A stretch of DNA of 12,799 bases from Acidothermaceae bacterium (GTDB lineage Bacteria > Actinomycetota > Actinomycetes > Acidothermales > Acidothermaceae): assembly GCA_025925185.1 (NCBI GenBank), contig JAICLV010000063.1:1-12799 (forward strand). Reading direction: 5' to 3'. How positions within the stretch are numbered: the stretch's first letter is position 1; every line of letters starts with the position of its first letter. Shown in pieces: positions 1 through 7,422 of the stretch. A model generated the notes under the pieces. That model ran no database searches. It had not been told where the DNA came from and saw only the letters and a list, made by a program, of their open reading frames with translations. The position numbers were made by a program, and so were the translations under genes.

Positions 1-91
1 ACTAGCGGCAAAGGTGGACAACACGGAAGACCATCGAGCAAAAGTTGCGCCGAATGGCCTATCCAGTCACGTCGAACGGCGGTTCACAGAA

Positions 92-130
92 CGGACGACG
101 CGAGGCTTGCGGCACGGCTCGCGTCGTCCG
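92..130 (-). terminator. GC-rich hairpin, probable serA terminator
   Basis: A perfect 13-bp inverted repeat (arms 92-104 and 118-130, arm CGGACGACGCGAG) encloses a 13-nt loop. It begins about 37 nt beyond the serA stop on the minus strand. No U-tract follows, as is common for actinobacterial hairpin terminators. The position at the end of a gene supports a terminator, but the activity is inferred. I see nothing else in positions 1-167. Confidence 0.6.
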
Positions 131-167
131 GTCTGGCAGTCAAACATCGACGACGTCGACGGTGTCC

Positions 168-1760
168 TCAGACGTCGACGAGGTCGACGGCGCGGCCCGA
201 GGTCGCGCCAATCTTCTCCACGATCGTCTCGATGACCGGCACGGGCAGCGCGGAGTCGACGGTCAGCGCGACCAGCGCGTCGCCGCCCTTGGTGTCTCGG
301 GCGACCTGCATGCCGGCGATGTTGATGCCCTGCTCGCCGAGAAGCTGACCGATGACGCCGACGACGCCGGGCCGGTCGGCGTACCGGAAGAACCCGAAGT
401 GCTCGGAGAGGTTGAGGTCGACGTCGAAGTTGTCGACCTTCACAAGCTTCTCGGTGAACTTCGGTCGCACCAGCGTTCCCGCGATCGACAGCTGCGTGCC
501 GTTTGGCATCGTGCCGCGCACCGTGATGAGGTTGCGGTAGTCGGGACTTTCGTCGTCCGTGGTGAGGCTCATCTCGACGCCGCGGTCTTGCGCGAACAAG
601 GGCGCGTTGACATAGGTGACCGACTTCTCTACGACATCGGTGAAAACGCCCTTCAACACGGCGAGTTCGAGCACCTTGACGTCGTACTGCGCGATCTCGC
701 CGCGCACCTCGACCTCGATGCGGCTGGCGATTCCGCCTGCCAGCGCTGTGAAAACACGACCGAGCTTCTCCGCCAGCGGTAGGCCGGGCCGCACGTCTTC
801 GGCGATGGCGCCACCCTGCACGTTCACGGCGTCCGGGACGAACTCGCCGCTCAGCGCGAGCTTGACCGACTTGGCGACCGCGGTGCCGGCCTTCTCCTGC
901 GCCTCGTCGGTGCTCGCGCCGAGGTGCGGGCAGACGACGACGTTGTCGAACTCGAAAAGCGGGCTGGACGTCGTGGGCTCGGTGGCGAACACGTCGAGGC
1001 CGACGCCGCCGACGCGGCCTTCCTTGACGGCGATGGCGAGCGCGTCCTCGTCGATGAGCCCACCGCGCGCGGCGTTGACGATGATGACGTTCGGCTTCAC
1101 CATGCCGAGCTCGCGCTCGCCGATAAGCCCTGCGGTTTCAGGGGTTTTCGGGAGGTGGATGGTGATGATGTCGCTCTCGCGCAGCAGTTCTTCAAGTGTG
1201 ACGAGCCGGACGCCGTACTGCGCGGCGCGCGCCGGTTGCACGTAAGGGTCGTACGCGATGAGGTGGGTGCCGAAGGCCGCGAGCCGCTGCGCGACCAGTT
1301 GGCCGATTTTGCCGAGTCCGACGACGCCGACCGTCTTGTCGAGGATCTCGACGCCGGTGAACTTGCTGCGCTTCCACTCCCCGCTCTTCAGCGACGCGTT
1401 GGCGAGCGTGGTGCGGCGGGCGACGGTCAGCAACAACGTGATGGCCTGCTCGGCCGCGCTCACGATGTTCGACTGCGGCGCGTTGACGACCATCACGCCG
1501 GCGTTGGTCGCCGCCTTGACGTCGACGTTGTCGAGGCCCACGCCGGCGCGGGCGATGACCTTCAGCTTGGGCGCGGCGGCGATCGCCTCGGCGTCCATCT
1601 TGGTGGCGCTGCGGATGATGACGGCGTCGGCGTCGGCGAGCGCGGGGATCAGCGCGGCGCGGTCGGCGCCGTCTGCCTCCCGGACGTCGAAGTCGCCGCT
1701 GAGCAAATCGATGCCGGCGCGAGAGAGCTCTTCTGCGATGAGAACAACGGGCTTGGCCAT
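168..1760 (-). CDS. serA: D-3-phosphoglycerate dehydrogenase, long ACT-domain form
   Basis: Catalyses NAD-dependent oxidation of 3-phosphoglycerate to 3-phosphohydroxypyruvate, the first step of serine synthesis, in the cytoplasm. The 530-residue protein matches the long form known from mycobacteria. A split substrate/nucleotide-binding region covers about residues 1-316, with the Rossmann motif GLGKIG at 148-153, a following Asp171 typical of NAD preference, and the catalytic triad Arg232, Glu261 and His279 (in CPHLGAS). An intervening allosteric substrate-binding domain covers about 317-452. A C-terminal ACT domain covers about 457-530 (starting near RYADRPGVVGVIG), which in the family binds serine for feedback inhibition. 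The ATG start gives the family N-terminus MAKPVVLIAEELS; a GGAGG lies 11 nt upstream, a slightly long spacing. It stands alone after the ilvC hairpins and probably has its own transcript, although I see no convincing promoter. Confidence 0.97.
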   Translation of the reverse strand: MAKPVVLIAEELSRAGIDLLSGDFDVREADGADRAALIPALADADAVIIRSATKMDAEAIAAAPKLKVIARAGVGLDNVDVKAATNAGVMVVNAPQSNIVSAAEQAITLLLTVARRTTLANASLKSGEWKRSKFTGVEILDKTVGVVGLGKIGQLVAQRLAAFGTHLIAYDPYVQPARAAQYGVRLVTLEELLRESDIITIHLPKTPETAGLIGERELGMVKPNVIIVNAARGGLIDEDALAIAVKEGRVGGVGLDVFATEPTTSSPLFEFDNVVVCPHLGASTDEAQEKAGTAVAKSVKLALSGEFVPDAVNVQGGAIAEDVRPGLPLAEKLGRVFTALAGGIASRIEVEVRGEIAQYDVKVLELAVLKGVFTDVVEKSVTYVNAPLFAQDRGVEMSLTTDDESPDYRNLITVRGTMPNGTQLSIAGTLVRPKFTEKLVKVDNFDVDLNLSEHFGFFRYADRPGVVGVIGQLLGEQGINIAGMQVARDTKGGDALVALTVDSALPVPVIETIVEKIGATSGRAVDLVDV

Positions 1761-1784
1761 GGGTGGGCAGTCCTCCGACGGTCA

Positions 1785-1811
1785 GACCCCTGCCCCGGGT
1801 TTGGGAGGGTC
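1785..1811 (-). promoter_or_regulatory. possible hairpin in the serA 5' leader
   Basis: On the minus strand, GACCC (1807-1811) pairs with GGGTC (1785-1789), and an inner CCC (1803-1805) can pair with GGG (1793-1795). The direct repeat GGTCAG (plus strand, 1780-1785 and 1808-1813) brackets it. The structure ends about 25 nt before the serA ATG. It could be a leader RNA structure or an operator, or simply GC-rich chance pairing. I recognise no riboswitch here. Confidence 0.25.
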
Positions 1812-1894
1812 AGCTGTGTTTCGTCGGCGTTGGCCACCACGCTGTAGCGCGCCTAAGGTCCAGCCAGTCTAGCGGGCACGGGCGTGGGGCCGCC

Positions 1895-1972
1895 GCTCAG
1901 GGGCCCGAGCGAGGCTCAGACCCCCCGAGCGGGGCGTGCACGCCACGCTCAGGGAGTCTCGGCCCCCTGAGC
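1895..1972. repeat. cluster of GCTCAGGG-type repeats between ilvC and serA
   Basis: The octamer GCTCAGGG occurs at 1895-1902 and 1947-1954, a variant GCTCAGAC at 1914-1921, and the inverse CCCTGAGC at 1965-1972. CCCGAGC also occurs twice (1904-1910 and 1924-1930). The last two octamers form the ilvC hairpin. An outer imperfect pairing of 1895-1903 with 1921-1930 is also possible. The cluster fills most of the 229-nt spacer between ilvC and serA. It could be stacked terminators, a processing region, or a regulator site; its function is unknown. Confidence 0.5.
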
Positions 1973-1975
1973 GTG
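1944..1975 (-). terminator. hairpin after ilvC, probable end of the ilvBNC transcript
   Basis: A perfect 11-bp inverted repeat (CACGCTCAGGG at 1944-1954, CCCTGAGCGTG at 1965-1975) with a 10-nt loop starts 14 nt after the ilvC stop codon. No U-tract follows it on the minus strand. Its place at the end of the operon makes a terminator or a 3'-end-protecting hairpin the simplest reading. Confidence 0.6.
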
Positions 1976-1989
1976 ATCAACTCACAGGG

Positions 1990-3003
<1,014 letters not shown>

Positions 3004-3028
3004 TCAAGTCGGTGAGCTGATTGCGGTG

Positions 3029-3553
3029 TTAGGCGGGTCGCTCGACGGGGCGCAGCGCGCGGTCGGTGATGGAGCGCGACCCGCGCCCGACCGCGACCAT
3101 GCCCGATTGCACAAGCTCCTTGACGCCGAAGGGCTCGAGCATGCGCAGCAGCGCCGCGAGCTTGTCGACCCCCCCGGTCGCCTCGATCGTCAACGCGTCG
3201 GCCGCCACGTCGACCACTCTGGCACGGAAGAGTTCGACGACCTCCAGCACCTGCGACCGCGCCGCGGCGTCCGACTTCACTTTCACCAGCAACAGCTCGC
3301 GAGAGACCGAGGAGCCGGCCTCGAGCTCGACGATTTTCAAGACGTTGATGAGCTTGTTGAGCTGCTTGGTGACCTGCTCGAGAGGGTTCTCCTCGACATT
3401 GACGACGATCGTCATGCGGGAGACCTCGTCGTACTCGGTCGGGCCGACGGCGAGCGACTCGATATTGAACCCGCGTCGCGCGAAGAGCTCCGCGATGCGC
3501 GCGAGCACACCAGGCTTGTTCTCGACCAGCACAGAAAGCGTATGCGTCGACAT
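3029..3553 (-). CDS. ilvN: acetolactate synthase small (regulatory) subunit
   Basis: Regulatory subunit that activates the catalytic IlvB subunit and confers feedback inhibition by valine and other branched-chain amino acids in the family. The 174-residue protein has an N-terminal ACT domain (about residues 4-77) with the effector-site segment VENKPGVLARI and the motif RRGFNIESLAVG. A C-terminal ALS small-subunit domain covers about 80-160 (LLRMLEPFGVKELVQSGMVA near the end). The ATG lies only 3 nt beyond the ilvB TAA stop, so its ribosome-binding site (GAGGTG) sits inside the 3' end of ilvB; this spacing suggests translational coupling and matched subunit levels. The gene is sometimes called ilvH in actinomycetes. 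Confidence 0.96.
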   Translation of the reverse strand: MSTHTLSVLVENKPGVLARIAELFARRGFNIESLAVGPTEYDEVSRMTIVVNVEENPLEQVTKQLNKLINVLKIVELEAGSSVSRELLLVKVKSDAAARSQVLEVVELFRARVVDVAADALTIEATGGVDKLAALLRMLEPFGVKELVQSGMVAVGRGSRSITDRALRPVERPA

Positions 3554-3556
3554 GGC

Positions 3557-5302
3557 TTAGAGCACCTCGGAATCCCAGTCAGGCGCGATCTCGCGCGCGA
3601 CCTTGATGTCGTCGTTGCTGGTGCCGGCCGCGACCATCGGCCACACCATCGCGTCTTTGTGGACGACGAAGTCGACGACGACGGGCGCGTCGTTGACGCT
3701 CATCGCCTTCTCGATCGTGGCGTCGACATCGTCGGGGTTCTCGCAACGCAGGCCGACGCAACCCATGGCGTCGGCCAACTTCACGAAGTCGGGCACCCGG
3801 CGGGAATGCAGGTCGGTGTTGGAGTATCGCTCGTTGTAGAACAGCGTCTGCCATTGCCGGACCATGCCGAGCGAACCGTTGTTGATGAGCGCCACCTTGA
3901 TCGGCGCACCTTCCAGCGCGCAGGTGACCAACTCCTGGTTGGTCATCTGGAAACAGCCGTCGCCGTCGATCGCCCAGACGGTCGCGTCGGGCCGCCCGAA
4001 CTTCGCGCCCATCGCGGCGGGAATCGCGAAGCCCATGGTGCCGGCGCCGCCCGAGTTCAGCCAGGTACGCGGCTTTAGGTGCGGCAGGTAGTGCGCGGCC
4101 CACATCTGATGTTGGCCGACACCCGCGACGTACACGGCGTCGGGGCCGACGATCTTGCCGACCCGCTCGATCACCTGCTGCGGGCTCAAGCTGCCGTCGG
4201 CCGGACTGTCGTAGGCGAGCGGGTACGTCTGCCGCCATCCGTCGAGCTGCTTCCACCACCCGGTGAGGTCGGCCTGGTTGCCCGCCTCCAACTCGGCGCG
4301 CACGGCGACGACGAGGTCAACGATGACGTCGCGCGCGTCGCCGACGATCGGGACGTCGGCGACCCGGTTCTTCGAGATCTCGGCGGGGTCGATGTCGGCG
4401 TGGATCACCGCCGCGCCCGGCGCGAACGACGACAACTTGCCGGTGACCCGATCGTCGAACCGAGTGCCGAGCGCGATCAGCAGGTCGGCCCGCTGCAACG
4501 CGCCGACGGCGCCCACCTTGCCGTGCATGCCCGGCATGCCCATGTGCTGCGGGTGGTTGTCGGGGAACGCGCCGCGGGCCATCAGCGTGGTGACCACCGG
4601 GATGCCGGTCAGCTCGGCGAGGGTCTTCAGCTCATTGCTGGCGTTCGCGAGCACCACACCGCCGCCGACGTAGAAGACCGGCCGCTTCGCGCTCACGATC
4701 AGCTTGGCTGCCTCGCGGATCTGCTTGCTGTGCGGCTTCGCGGCCGGCCGGTAGCCGGGCAGCTCGACCTTCTCGGGGAAGTCGAAGGTCGTCATCGCCT
4801 GCTGCGCGTCCTTGGCGATGTCGACGAGCACCGGGCCCGGACGACCGGTCGACGCGATGTAGAACGCCTCCGCGATCGTGCGCGAGATCTCGTCCGGGTT
4901 CGTGACGAGGAAGTTGTGCTTGGTGATCGGCATCGTGATACCGCGGATGTCGGCCTCTTGGAACGCGTCGGAGCCGATCATCGCCGACGACACCTGGCCG
5001 GTGATGGCGACGATCGGCGTGGAGTCCATGTACGCGTTGGATATCGGCGTGACCAGGTTGGTGGCGCCCGGCCCGGACGTCGCGATGCACACGCCCACCT
5101 TGCCGGTGGCCATCGCGTAGCCCTCAGCGGCGTGGCCAGCTCCTTGCTCGTGACGGACGAGTACGTGGCGCAGCTTCTTGGAGTCGAAGAGCGGGTCGTA
5201 CGCCGGCAGGATGGCGCCACCCGGGATGCCGAACGCGACCTCCGCGCCGGCTGACTCCAGCGCGCGCACGAGGGCTTGCGCGCCGGTCATCTGCTCACTC
5301 AT
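3557..5302 (-). CDS. ilvB: acetolactate synthase large (catalytic) subunit
   Basis: Thiamine-diphosphate enzyme that condenses two pyruvates to acetolactate, or pyruvate with 2-oxobutyrate to acetohydroxybutyrate. It is the first committed step of valine/leucine synthesis and its isoleucine counterpart. In the 581-residue form chosen here, the N-terminal ThDP PYR domain carries the catalytic Glu52 in [14 protein letters not shown] central FAD-associated domain follows ([11 protein letters not shown] around 278-288). The C-terminal PP domain carries the ThDP/Mg motif GDG at 447-449 with Asn475 in INNGSLGM. Trp484 (RQWQ) is at the herbicide-binding position. An in-frame ATG at 5380 would add 26 residues, but it lies inside the attenuator stem; the start at 5302 (MSEQMTGAQ) has a good AGAGAGG site 5-6 nt upstream. 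First gene of ilvBNC, preceded by the leader attenuator. Confidence 0.97.
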   Translation of the reverse strand: MSEQMTGAQALVRALESAGAEVAFGIPGGAILPAYDPLFDSKKLRHVLVRHEQGAGHAAEGYAMATGKVGVCIATSGPGATNLVTPISNAYMDSTPIVAITGQVSSAMIGSDAFQEADIRGITMPITKHNFLVTNPDEISRTIAEAFYIASTGRPGPVLVDIAKDAQQAMTTFDFPEKVELPGYRPAAKPHSKQIREAAKLIVSAKRPVFYVGGGVVLANASNELKTLAELTGIPVVTTLMARGAFPDNHPQHMGMPGMHGKVGAVGALQRADLLIALGTRFDDRVTGKLSSFAPGAAVIHADIDPAEISKNRVADVPIVGDARDVIVDLVVAVRAELEAGNQADLTGWWKQLDGWRQTYPLAYDSPADGSLSPQQVIERVGKIVGPDAVYVAGVGQHQMWAAHYLPHLKPRTWLNSGGAGTMGFAIPAAMGAKFGRPDATVWAIDGDGCFQMTNQELVTCALEGAPIKVALINNGSLGMVRQWQTLFYNERYSNTDLHSRRVPDFVKLADAMGCVGLRCENPDDVDATIEKAMSVNDAPVVVDFVVHKDAMVWPMVAAGTSNDDIKVAREIAPDWDSEVL

Positions 5303-5352
5303 CTGGACCTCTCTGGTTGCCTCGACATCTGCGCCAACGACTTCATCGCAAC

Positions 5353-5387
5353 AAAAAACCCCTCGTGCCGAGAAAGGCACTGAGGGG
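5353..5387 (-). terminator. ilvBNC attenuator terminator
   Basis: On the minus strand an 11-bp stem with one bulged A (arms 5376-5387 and 5359-5369, CCCCTC-GTGCC type) closes a 6-nt loop. It is immediately followed by six U residues, UUUUUUGUU. This is the clearest intrinsic terminator in the window. It lies between the leader peptide and ilvB, 50 nt before the ilvB start, where read-through must occur for operon expression. Confidence 0.9.
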
Positions 5388-5417
5388 CTGCGCGCCGACG
5401 ACCGTGACGGTCAGCCC
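5384..5417 (-). promoter_or_regulatory. antiterminator pairing of the ilvBNC attenuator
   Basis: GGGCTG at 5412-5417 (minus strand), which overlaps the leader stop codon, is complementary to CAGCCC at 5385-5390. The second arm includes bases of the terminator stem, so the two structures exclude each other. A small GACCG/CGGTC hairpin fits in the enclosed loop. A ribosome that reaches the leader stop would cover GGGCTG and leave the terminator free to form; one stalled on the Leu-Val-Leu-Ile codons upstream would leave GGGCTG free for antitermination. The pairing is visible in the sequence; the mechanism is inferred from known ilv attenuators. Confidence 0.7.
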
Positions 5418-5452
5418 GCGCGCTCGATAAGTACGAGGAAGAAAGCTTGCAC
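5411..5452 (-). CDS. ilvBNC leader peptide (MQAFFLVLIERAG)
   Basis: A 13-codon reading frame, GTG to TGA, encodes MQAFFLVLIERAG. Codons 6-9 (5426-5437) are consecutive Leu-Val-Leu-Ile, the three branched-chain amino acids made by the pathway, which is the hallmark of an attenuator leader. The frame ends just before the antiterminator/terminator segments. No ribosome-binding site precedes the GTG, and the promoter spacing places the transcription start at or within 1-2 nt of it, so it is probably translated from a leaderless mRNA. The ilvBNC leader of Corynebacterium glutamicum is reported to be leaderless in this way. An overlapping GTG frame (5456-5343) runs through the terminator and lacks the Ile/Leu/Val run, so I prefer this one. 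Confidence 0.85.
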   Translation of the reverse strand: MQAFFLVLIERAG

Positions 5453-5458
5453 GCACCC

Positions 5459-5487
5459 AGAGTGGCCTAGACCCCGGCCTGTGTCAA
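5459..5487 (-). promoter_or_regulatory. ilvBNC promoter
   Basis: A perfect -35 hexamer TTGACA (5482-5487, minus strand) is followed after 17 nt by CACTCT (5459-5464). This is a weak -10 box that keeps the important A at position 2 and T at position 6. The predicted start of transcription, 6-8 nt further, falls at about 5451-5453, on the GTG of the leader peptide. Upstream (about 5500-5535) the DNA is more A/T-rich than its surroundings. The -35 match is strong; the -10 assignment is tentative. Confidence 0.65.
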
Positions 5488-5495
5488 ACCGGGGT
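5471..5495. promoter_or_regulatory. 7-bp dyad around the ilvBNC -35 box, possible operator
   Basis: ACCCCGG (5471-5477) and CCGGGGT (5489-5495) form a perfect inverted repeat with an 11-nt centre that contains the whole -35 hexamer. A dimeric DNA-binding protein here would overlap RNA polymerase. No regulator gene lies in the window to pair with it, and a chance GC-rich dyad cannot be ruled out. Confidence 0.3.
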
Positions 5496-5601
5496 GCCCC
5501 AAACCCCTGATTTACAAGGACTTCCTACTATTTTCGGACGACGCCGCCTGCGCCGGCACCGTAACGGCGATGCGGCCGGATGCCCGGTGGCATCGGCCCG
5601 G

Positions 5602-5661
5602 AACCTCGAAACTCGTGCCTAGACCCTGTTATTGCGGTGTCCAAGCACGAGTTTCGGGGTT
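5602..5661. repeat. long imperfect palindrome downstream of ilvD
   Basis: The arms 5602-5618 and 5645-5661 pair over 17 positions with a single G-T wobble; the core GAAACTCGTGC/GCACGAGTTTC is perfect over 11 bp. The 26-nt centre is itself partly symmetric (CTAGACCC against TTGGACACC). It starts about 30 nt after the ilvD stop. It may act as the ilvD terminator, but no U-tract follows and the loop is long, so a repeated palindromic element or a protein-binding site is equally possible. Apart from this palindrome and the ilvB control region, the 389-nt spacer between ilvB and ilvD (5303-5691) shows nothing I recognise. Confidence 0.6.
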
Positions 5662-5691
5662 TAAGGAACTCCACTCAGGCAGCGGACGAGG

Positions 5692-7374
5692 TCAGCCGCA
5701 CACCGCGCCCTGCGCCGCCGAGCCGACCAGCTTGCGGTACTTCGCCAACACTCCGGTCGTGTACTTCGGCGCAAGCGGCTGCCAATCCGCCTTGCGCTTC
5801 CCGAGCTCCGCGTCGTCCACCAACAGGTCGAGCGTGCGGGCGGTGACGTCGAGCCGGACTCGGTCACCGTCGCGGACCAACGCGATCGGGCCGCCGTCGA
5901 CGGCCTCAGGCGCTACGTGGCCGATGCACAACCCGGTCGTGCCACCGGAGAAGCGACCGTCGGTGAGCAGCAGGACGTCCTTGCCCAGGCCGGCGCCCTT
6001 GATGGCGCCGGTGACCGCGAGCATCTCGCGCATGCCCGGGCCGCCCTTCGGTCCCTCGTAGCGGATGACGACGACGTCGCCGGACTTCATCGTGCCGTCT
6101 TCGACGGCGTCCATCGCGGCCCGCTCACCGTCGAAGACGCGCGCGGTGCCCTCGAACACGGTGGTGTCGATGCCGGCCGTCTTCACGACGGCGCCGTCGG
6201 GCGCGAGCGAGCCGCGAAGGATCGTCAGACCGCCGGTGCGGTGAATCGGCTCTGACATGGCGTGGATCACCTTGCCGTCAGGGTCGGCGGCCGCGACGTC
6301 GTCAAGGTTCTCGGCGATGGTGCGCCCGGTGACCGTGAGGCAGTCGCCGTGCAGCAAACCGGCGTCGAGCAACGTCTTCATGACGACAGGGACGCCGCCG
6401 ATGCGGTCGACGTCGGCCATCACGTAACGGCCGAACGGCTTCACGTCGGCGAGGTGCGGAACCTTGTCGCCGATGCGATTGAAGTCGTCGATGGTGAGGT
6501 CGACACCGGCCTCGTGAGCGATCGCCAGAAGATGCAAGACCGCGTTCGTCGAACCGCCGACCGCCATCACCACCGAGATCGCATTCTCGAACGCGTTCTT
6601 CGTCATGATTTGACGCGCCGAAATCCCCTTACGCAGCAGGCCAACCACCGCTTCGCCCGAAGCGCGCGCAAATGCGTCGCGACGGCGGTCCGGCGACGGC
6701 GGCGACGCCGATCCCGGCATCGACATGCCAAGCGCCTCGGCCGCGCTGGCCATCGTGTTGGCGGTGTACATGCCGCCGCACGCGCCTTCGACGGGGCAGA
6801 ACGCGCGCTCGATCGCGTCGACTTCGTCCCTGGTGACGAGGCCCCGCGCGCACGCGCCGACGGCCTCGAACGCGTCGATGATCGTGATGTTGTCGCGGTC
6901 GCCGACATGGCCGGCGAGCGTGGTGCCCGCGTAAAGAAAGACCGACGCGAGGTCGAGCCTGGCGGCCGCCATCAACATGCCAGGCAGCGACTTGTCGCAG
7001 CCCGCCAGCAAGACGCTGCCGTCGAGCCGCTCGGCCATCATGACGGTCTCGACCGAGTCAGCGATGACCTCGCGCGACACCAGCGAGAAGTGCATGCCCT
7101 CGTGACCCATCGAGATGCCGTCCGAGACCGAGATGGTGCCGAACTCCAAGGGATATCCGCCAGCGGCGTGCACGCCCTCTTTCGCGGCCTTCGCGAGCCG
7201 GTCGAGGGACAGGTTGCAGGGCGTGATCTCATTCCACGAGCTCGCTACACCGATCTGCGGCTTTTCCCAGTCGTCGTCGCCCATGCCGACGGCGCGCAGC
7301 ATGCCGCGTGCGGCCGACGCCTCGAGACCGTCGGTGACAGCACGGCTACGCGGTTTGAGATCGGGGGTGCTCAT
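5692..7374 (-). CDS. ilvD: dihydroxy-acid dehydratase ([2Fe-2S] type)
   Basis: Dehydrates 2,3-dihydroxy-isovalerate and -methylvalerate to the 2-oxo acids, the third common step of valine/isoleucine synthesis. The 560-residue protein carries the three cysteines expected for the iron-sulfur cluster of actinobacterial enzymes: Cys53 (TPCN), Cys126 (AGCDKSLPG) and Cys199 ([16 protein letters not shown]). Lys128 follows, at the Mg-site position. The C-terminal part has the conserved [15 protein letters not shown] block. I chose the ATG at 7374 ([11 protein letters not shown]) over one six codons upstream because GAAAGG lies 6 nt before it. The gene starts 48 nt after the stop of the upstream sigma-like membrane protein, with no obvious promoter between them, so it may be co-transcribed with that operon. 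It is separated from ilvBNC by a palindrome and the attenuator. Confidence 0.97.
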   Translation of the reverse strand: MSTPDLKPRSRAVTDGLEASAARGMLRAVGMGDDDWEKPQIGVASSWNEITPCNLSLDRLAKAAKEGVHAAGGYPLEFGTISVSDGISMGHEGMHFSLVSREVIADSVETVMMAERLDGSVLLAGCDKSLPGMLMAAARLDLASVFLYAGTTLAGHVGDRDNITIIDAFEAVGACARGLVTRDEVDAIERAFCPVEGACGGMYTANTMASAAEALGMSMPGSASPPSPDRRRDAFARASGEAVVGLLRKGISARQIMTKNAFENAISVVMAVGGSTNAVLHLLAIAHEAGVDLTIDDFNRIGDKVPHLADVKPFGRYVMADVDRIGGVPVVMKTLLDAGLLHGDCLTVTGRTIAENLDDVAAADPDGKVIHAMSEPIHRTGGLTILRGSLAPDGAVVKTAGIDTTVFEGTARVFDGERAAMDAVEDGTMKSGDVVVIRYEGPKGGPGMREMLAVTGAIKGAGLGKDVLLLTDGRFSGGTTGLCIGHVAPEAVDGGPIALVRDGDRVRLDVTARTLDLLVDDAELGKRKADWQPLAPKYTTGVLAKYRKLVGSAAQGAVCG

Positions 7375-7422
7375 GGCTGCCTTTCGCTGCAAATTCTTCG
7401 TGCGGTCGGGGTGGCAGCCACT

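Noticed and set aside
924..1847. Plus-strand open frame (307 codons) antisense to serA
   Set aside because: Low-complexity Asp/Gly/Arg/Ala composition mirrors serA codon bias; no start signal or family motif.
3026..5254. Two long plus-strand open frames antisense to ilvN and ilvB
   Set aside because: They lie opposite well-conserved acetolactate synthase genes and have shadow-like composition.
5303..5380. 26-residue N-terminal extension of IlvB from an ATG at 5380
   Set aside because: The ATG lies within the attenuator stem and before the U-tract, the residues are not IlvB-like, and the start at 5302 has a good ribosome-binding site.
5343..5456. Alternative leader frame from GTG 5456, 37 residues, running through the terminator hairpin
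   Set aside because: It lacks a run of Leu/Ile/Val codons and a ribosome translating it would disrupt both regulatory stems; the 13-codon frame fits attenuation far better.
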